Below, one piece after another: positions 60,685 to 64,000 of a DNA stretch of 64,000 nt. Below the pieces are notes generated by a model that was not told the origin of the DNA, made no database searches, and saw only the letters and a list, made by a program, of their open reading frames with translations. How positions within the stretch are numbered: position 1 is the stretch's first letter; each line of letters begins with the position of its first letter. Made by a program: the position numbers and the translations under genes. This DNA is from Bacteroidota bacterium (lineage in GTDB: Bacteria; Bacteroidota; Bacteroidia; Bacteroidales; B39-G9): contig JADFUR010000116.1 of NCBI GenBank assembly GCA_015222055.1, positions 1-64,000 of the forward strand, written 5' to 3'.

Positions 60685-61724
60685 AAGCATATTCAAAATT
60701 AGTTCTGTATTAGTCATATTATCTCTTAGGTTTTCTTTTTTTAAACCTTTAAGTATTTTATATTCTTTAGTAGTTTTATCAGCCCAGGCTTTGGTAATAA
60801 TATTTGTTAGTGTGGCAAATTGTACACCTTCTTTCAATCCTCTTTTTTTCCATTCGTCAGTTAATTCTTTGCGTATTTCAATGCTTTTAAGTCGTTGGTT
60901 AATCCAGTTTTCAGAGTAACCCAATTCTAAATATTCTTGTAATGCCCTATCAATAGTTAATTCAGGGTCTTGCATTTCATCTAATCTTTCTGATGCAATT
61001 TGAGCCAACCATAGTTTAAAAGGCTCTGCTTTTGGTGATGGTATAGATTGTATTAATCTAAAAAGCTGTTCTGTATCAGCCACATCAGTCATTCGCATTT
61101 TTCCATCGGCAGCTGGCATTTTCAAACCGTTACAATTTGTAACGGTTTGGTTTCCTTCAGCCAAAAGTCTTTTTTTTTAAACTCTCCAATAAACTTGAGG
61201 ATTTGCACTTTCAGTTAAAACAGAAATTACATCAACAATAGATATATACCATTTTTCATTATCACTATCCCAAACTGTACGAATTGTACTGTCTTCAAAT
61301 ATTTTTATTTTATCTTTTTTTGTCATAATAATTCCCCCTATTAATCCGTTTAATTTTACCCCTTAGCTTTTTAATCTCGTCTTTTATAATATATCTTTTT
61401 TTAGATTATTTCTGTGCTGTTGAATTTTTTGCAGTTACACACAACATCGAAACAAAACTCCCTAGTGTGTCTTGTTTCCAATATAAGTATCTGTCAATTC
61501 CAAAGCTACAAAAAAAAAGTAAAAAAGATATAATTTAGGATTGCGATTTTTTGAAAGGTAGTTTTAAGTGGTGAGAAAAAATCAGTCATAACAAACATTT
61601 TTCAAACACTTGTAAAAGTTTCGAAACGAATAGTGGCTTGTATACTTTTATTTGGATGTTGAAAATTTATCTCTATACACTCGTCTAAAGCGAATGATAA
61701 GATTAGGAAAATAAGGATAAAATT

Positions 61725-62258
61725 TTATTTTTTATCCTTATCCTTCTTTTCAAAATCTTTAATTATCTCATCAAGGCTTTTTCCAAGATTTTTAATGGAT
61801 GCTTTTGCATCTTTTGCAAGTTCGTGGTTTGGATATTTTTTTAAAAAAAGACTGTAATATTCCTTTGCTTTATCATAGTTTTTGAGTTGACTGTCGTAAA
61901 CAAATGCCTGAAGGAAAATACAATGTGGAATTTTTTTATAATTAGGATAATTGCGTCGAAGTTTATCAAAATAGAAAACCGACTGGTTGCCCATGCCTGA
62001 ATTCATGGCAATTTCCCCAGCTTTAAATAGATATTCAGGAGCTAAACTATCTTCTGCAAAAGTTTTAACATAATTTGAATAAGCATCTAAAAGATTTGTA
62101 ACAACCTTTTTGTTTAAAGAATTAGTAGATTCATTATAGATTTGTGTTTCTAAATCTTTAATTTTATTTATCTCAGTCTCTTTTACAGACTTTTCACTAT
62201 TGCAAGAAACAATTCCAATTATTAATAATGCAATAAATAATTTAAAATATTTTTTCAT
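61725..62258 (-). CDS. TPR-containing lipoprotein
   Basis: Lipobox IIGIVSCNS; TPR segments FVYDSQLKNYDKAKEYYSLFLKKYPNHELAKDAK. Confidence 0.8.
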   Translation of the reverse strand: MKKYFKLFIALLIIGIVSCNSEKSVKETEINKIKDLETQIYNESTNSLNKKVVTNLLDAYSNYVKTFAEDSLAPEYLFKAGEIAMNSGMGNQSVFYFDKLRRNYPNYKKIPHCIFLQAFVYDSQLKNYDKAKEYYSLFLKKYPNHELAKDAKASIKNLGKSLDEIIKDFEKKDKDKK

Positions 62259-62318
62259 GTGTTTACATTTTTATAGTTAGTTAATTCCAAACATGAATCT
62301 ACTCCGAAAAATATTTTT

Positions 62319-62397
62319 CGTCATTGCGAACGTTGTGAAGCAATCCCTATGTGTTGATTATCAACAAATTGCTTCGAATTTTGCCCTTACAATGACG
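62319..62397. repeat. Nested palindromic intergenic repeat
   Basis: CGTCATTG/CAATGACG, GAAGCAAT/ATTGCTTC and GTTGATTATCAAC nested within 79 bp. Confidence 0.65.
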
Positions 62398-62454
62398 TCT
62401 ATGAAGGCTTTTCACAGTGGGTTCAAACATTAAACTTTAAACGTGAAACTTTTT

Positions 62455-63009
62455 TTACTTATTAAGAATAGTTTTATAACTAACTTTAATTTTTCCTTTA
62501 GAAATAGTATTAAGTTTCCCTTTAAGCAACCGTCTTTTTAAAGGAGATAATCTGTCGGTAAATAAAACCCCTTGAGTGTGGTCGTATTCATGCTGAATAA
62601 CACGAGCAGCTATTCCTTCAAAATATTCATCATGAAAATTAAAGTTTTCATCATAATACTCTAATTTTATTTTAGGTTTTCTTTTCACATCTTCTCTAAT
62701 GCCGGGAACACTTATACATCCCTCATTAAAATTCCATCCTTCACCAGTTTCTTCAGTTATTTTAGCGTTGATAAAAACTTTTTTAAAATTTTTAAGCTTT
62801 TCATCCTCTTCGCCCATAGGTGAGGCGTCAATTACAAATAATTTTATTGAAAGGTTTGCTTGCGGACCAGCTAATCCAACTCCATCTGATTGATACATTG
62901 TTTCAAACATATTTTCAACCACTTGGGCTAGATTCTTGTAATTTTTATCAATATCTTTCCCAACTTTTCTTAAAACAGGATTGCCGTAAATTGTTATAGG
63001 ATAAATCAT
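62455..63009 (-). CDS. def: Peptide deformylase
   Basis: GVGLAGPQ, EGCISVPG, QHEYDHTQG motifs. Confidence 0.96.
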   Translation of the reverse strand: MIYPITIYGNPVLRKVGKDIDKNYKNLAQVVENMFETMYQSDGVGLAGPQANLSIKLFVIDASPMGEEDEKLKNFKKVFINAKITEETGEGWNFNEGCISVPGIREDVKRKPKIKLEYYDENFNFHDEYFEGIAARVIQHEYDHTQGVLFTDRLSPLKRRLLKGKLNTISKGKIKVSYKTILNK

Positions 63010-63013
63010 ATTT

Positions 63014-63433
63014 TTAGATTAATTTTTTTTGTTCTAAATAAGATTGTAATATAATTGTTGCACTAATTTTATCAATTAATGCCTTATCTTGTCTTTTCTT
63101 TTTTTTCAGACCGCCATCAATCATTGTTTGAAAAGCAATTTTTGATGTAAAACGCTCATCAATTAACTTAACGGGGATATCAGGAAACGTTTTTTTTAGT
63201 TTTTTGATAAAAGGGTCAATAAATTCAATTGATTCTGATGGTTTGCCATTCATTTGTAAAGGATAGCCAACAACAAAGCATTCTACATTTTCTGTATTTA
63301 AATACCTTGTTAAGAAGGTGAAAATATCTTTAGAATGAACAGTTTCTAAACCAGATGCAATAATTTTCAGAGGGTCTGTAATTGCAATCCCAACACGTTT
63401 TCTGCCATAATCTATTGATAATACTCTTCCCAA
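63014..63433 (-). CDS. ruvX: RuvX/YqgF-family putative pre-16S rRNA nuclease (Holliday junction resolvase-like)
   Basis: GRVLSIDYGRKRVGIAITD, VGYPLQMNGKPSE, LIDERFTS. Confidence 0.94.
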   Translation of the reverse strand: MGRVLSIDYGRKRVGIAITDPLKIIASGLETVHSKDIFTFLTRYLNTENVECFVVGYPLQMNGKPSESIEFIDPFIKKLKKTFPDIPVKLIDERFTSKIAFQTMIDGGLKKKKRQDKALIDKISATIILQSYLEQKKLI

Positions 63434-63487
63434 AACAATTTGTACTTTTTACAAAATTATAATAATTTTTTTATTTTTTTATAAATT

Positions 63488-64000
63488 TTATTTTTTTCTT
63501 AAGAAAATTTGAATTGGTACACCTGTAAAATCAAATTTTGCTCTAAGTTTATTTTCAAGATACCTTTTATATGATGATTTTACATATTGAGGCAAATTAC
63601 AAAAAAAAGCAAATGTTGGAGTATGGGTTGGTAATTGTGTAACATATTTTATTTTAACAAATTTCCCTTTTTCTGATGGAGGAGGATATGCTTGTATTAC
63701 TGCCAGCATTATTTCGTTTAGTTTTGAAGTTGAAATTCGCTGTTTTCTATTTTTAAAAACTTGAATTGCTGTTTCTAAAGCTTTGTGAATACGTTGCTTT
63801 GTTAATGCAGAAACAAATATAATTGGTAAATCTTGAAAAGGTGCAAATTTTTCTTTAATTGATTTAGTAAATTCCTCGGTTGCCGAGTTATCTTTTTCAA
63901 TTAAATCCCATTTATTAACTAAAATAACGACACCTTTATTATTTTTTCTTATTAGACTAAGAATGTTAACATCCTGTGCTTCAACTCCACGAGTTGCATC
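63488..64000 (-). CDS. der: Ribosome biogenesis GTPase Der, C-terminal part (truncated by the window edge)
   Basis: Frame is open to 64000 and reads [36 protein letters not shown]...; KH-like C-terminus; the ORF track lists only the last 73 aa. Confidence 0.92.
   Translation of the reverse strand, partial: DATRGVEAQDVNILSLIRKNNKGVVILVNKWDLIEKDNSATEEFTKSIKEKFAPFQDLPIIFVSALTKQRIHKALETAIQVFKNRKQRISTSKLNEIMLAVIQAYPPPSEKGKFVKIKYVTQLPTHTPTFAFFCNLPQYVKSSYKRYLENKLRAKFDFTGVPIQIFLRKK

Larger units (their letters stand above)
60182..61326 (-). pseudogene. BRO-N/phage-antirepressor-like gene, disrupted by an in-frame nonsense codon and a GIY-YIG insertion
   Basis: MTKKDKIKIFEDSTIRTVWDSDNEKWYISIVDVISVLTESANPQVYWRV*KKRLLAEGNQTVTNCNGLKM...NTELILNML [insertion] LAEASTKDISQAVKPKNF...GGNVAKVARKELEAKTG. 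Confidence 0.85.

Noticed and set aside
60132-60919. Plus-strand ORFs 60132-60323, 60179-60409, 60448-60702 and 60563-60919
   Set aside because: Antisense to the well-supported GIY-YIG/BRO locus, low-complexity hydrophobic translations, no family resemblance.
61164-61164. ORF-track start of the 169-aa ORF at 61164
   Set aside because: The first codon is TTG within KKRLLAEGN. The frame clearly continues upstream (past one TAA) to an ATG at 61326, so this is an artefact of the nonsense codon.
63172-63182. TTAACGGGGAT in ruvX as a possible extra copy of the GIY-YIG element terminus
   Set aside because: Lies within conserved RuvX codons (VKLIDERF region), with no partner inverted repeat or GIY-YIG ORF nearby.

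Overview
AT-rich chromosomal window from a member of the Bacteroidota. The assignment rests on T9SS components and cargo, GldB, a serine palmitoyltransferase, a GWxTD protein, a two-component-regulator-propeller hybrid kinase and TAnnTTTG-type promoter motifs. Positions 1-55.4 kb are mostly housekeeping or envelope genes. They include DAHP synthase/chorismate mutase, a nucleoside-symporter-like MFS protein, PssA, a PorV-like/PorU-like C25 pair, Spt plus a GNAT-like protein, GH130, MntP, PiT, PPIase, SpoIIE phosphatase, Tex, a T9SS cargo protein, NadE, GldB, M20 amidohydrolase, a TolB-like/beta-barrel fusion, RlmB, ZIP, TrkH/TrkA, ComEC, a hybrid kinase and PspC/PadR. Positions 55.5-61.4 kb form a small, repeat-rich accessory region. 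Positions 61.7-64 kb return to core genes (TPR lipoprotein, Def, RuvX, Der). The strongest unusual signal is at 60.18-61.33 kb. A BRO-N/antirepressor-like gene there carries an in-frame nonsense codon and is split by a ~284-bp insertion encoding a GIY-YIG nuclease. The insertion has ~14-bp imperfect terminal inverted repeats (CCCCGTTWGATA) and a 3-bp flanking direct repeat. The nuclease ORF reads out of the element into the 3' part of the host gene. Other signals are a translationally coupled class-III-cyclase-like gene plus small ORF, and two copies of a long cruciform-forming repeat flanking an orphan ORF. No tRNA, rRNA or CRISPR array was recognised. No database search was run; family calls come from reading the translated ORFs.
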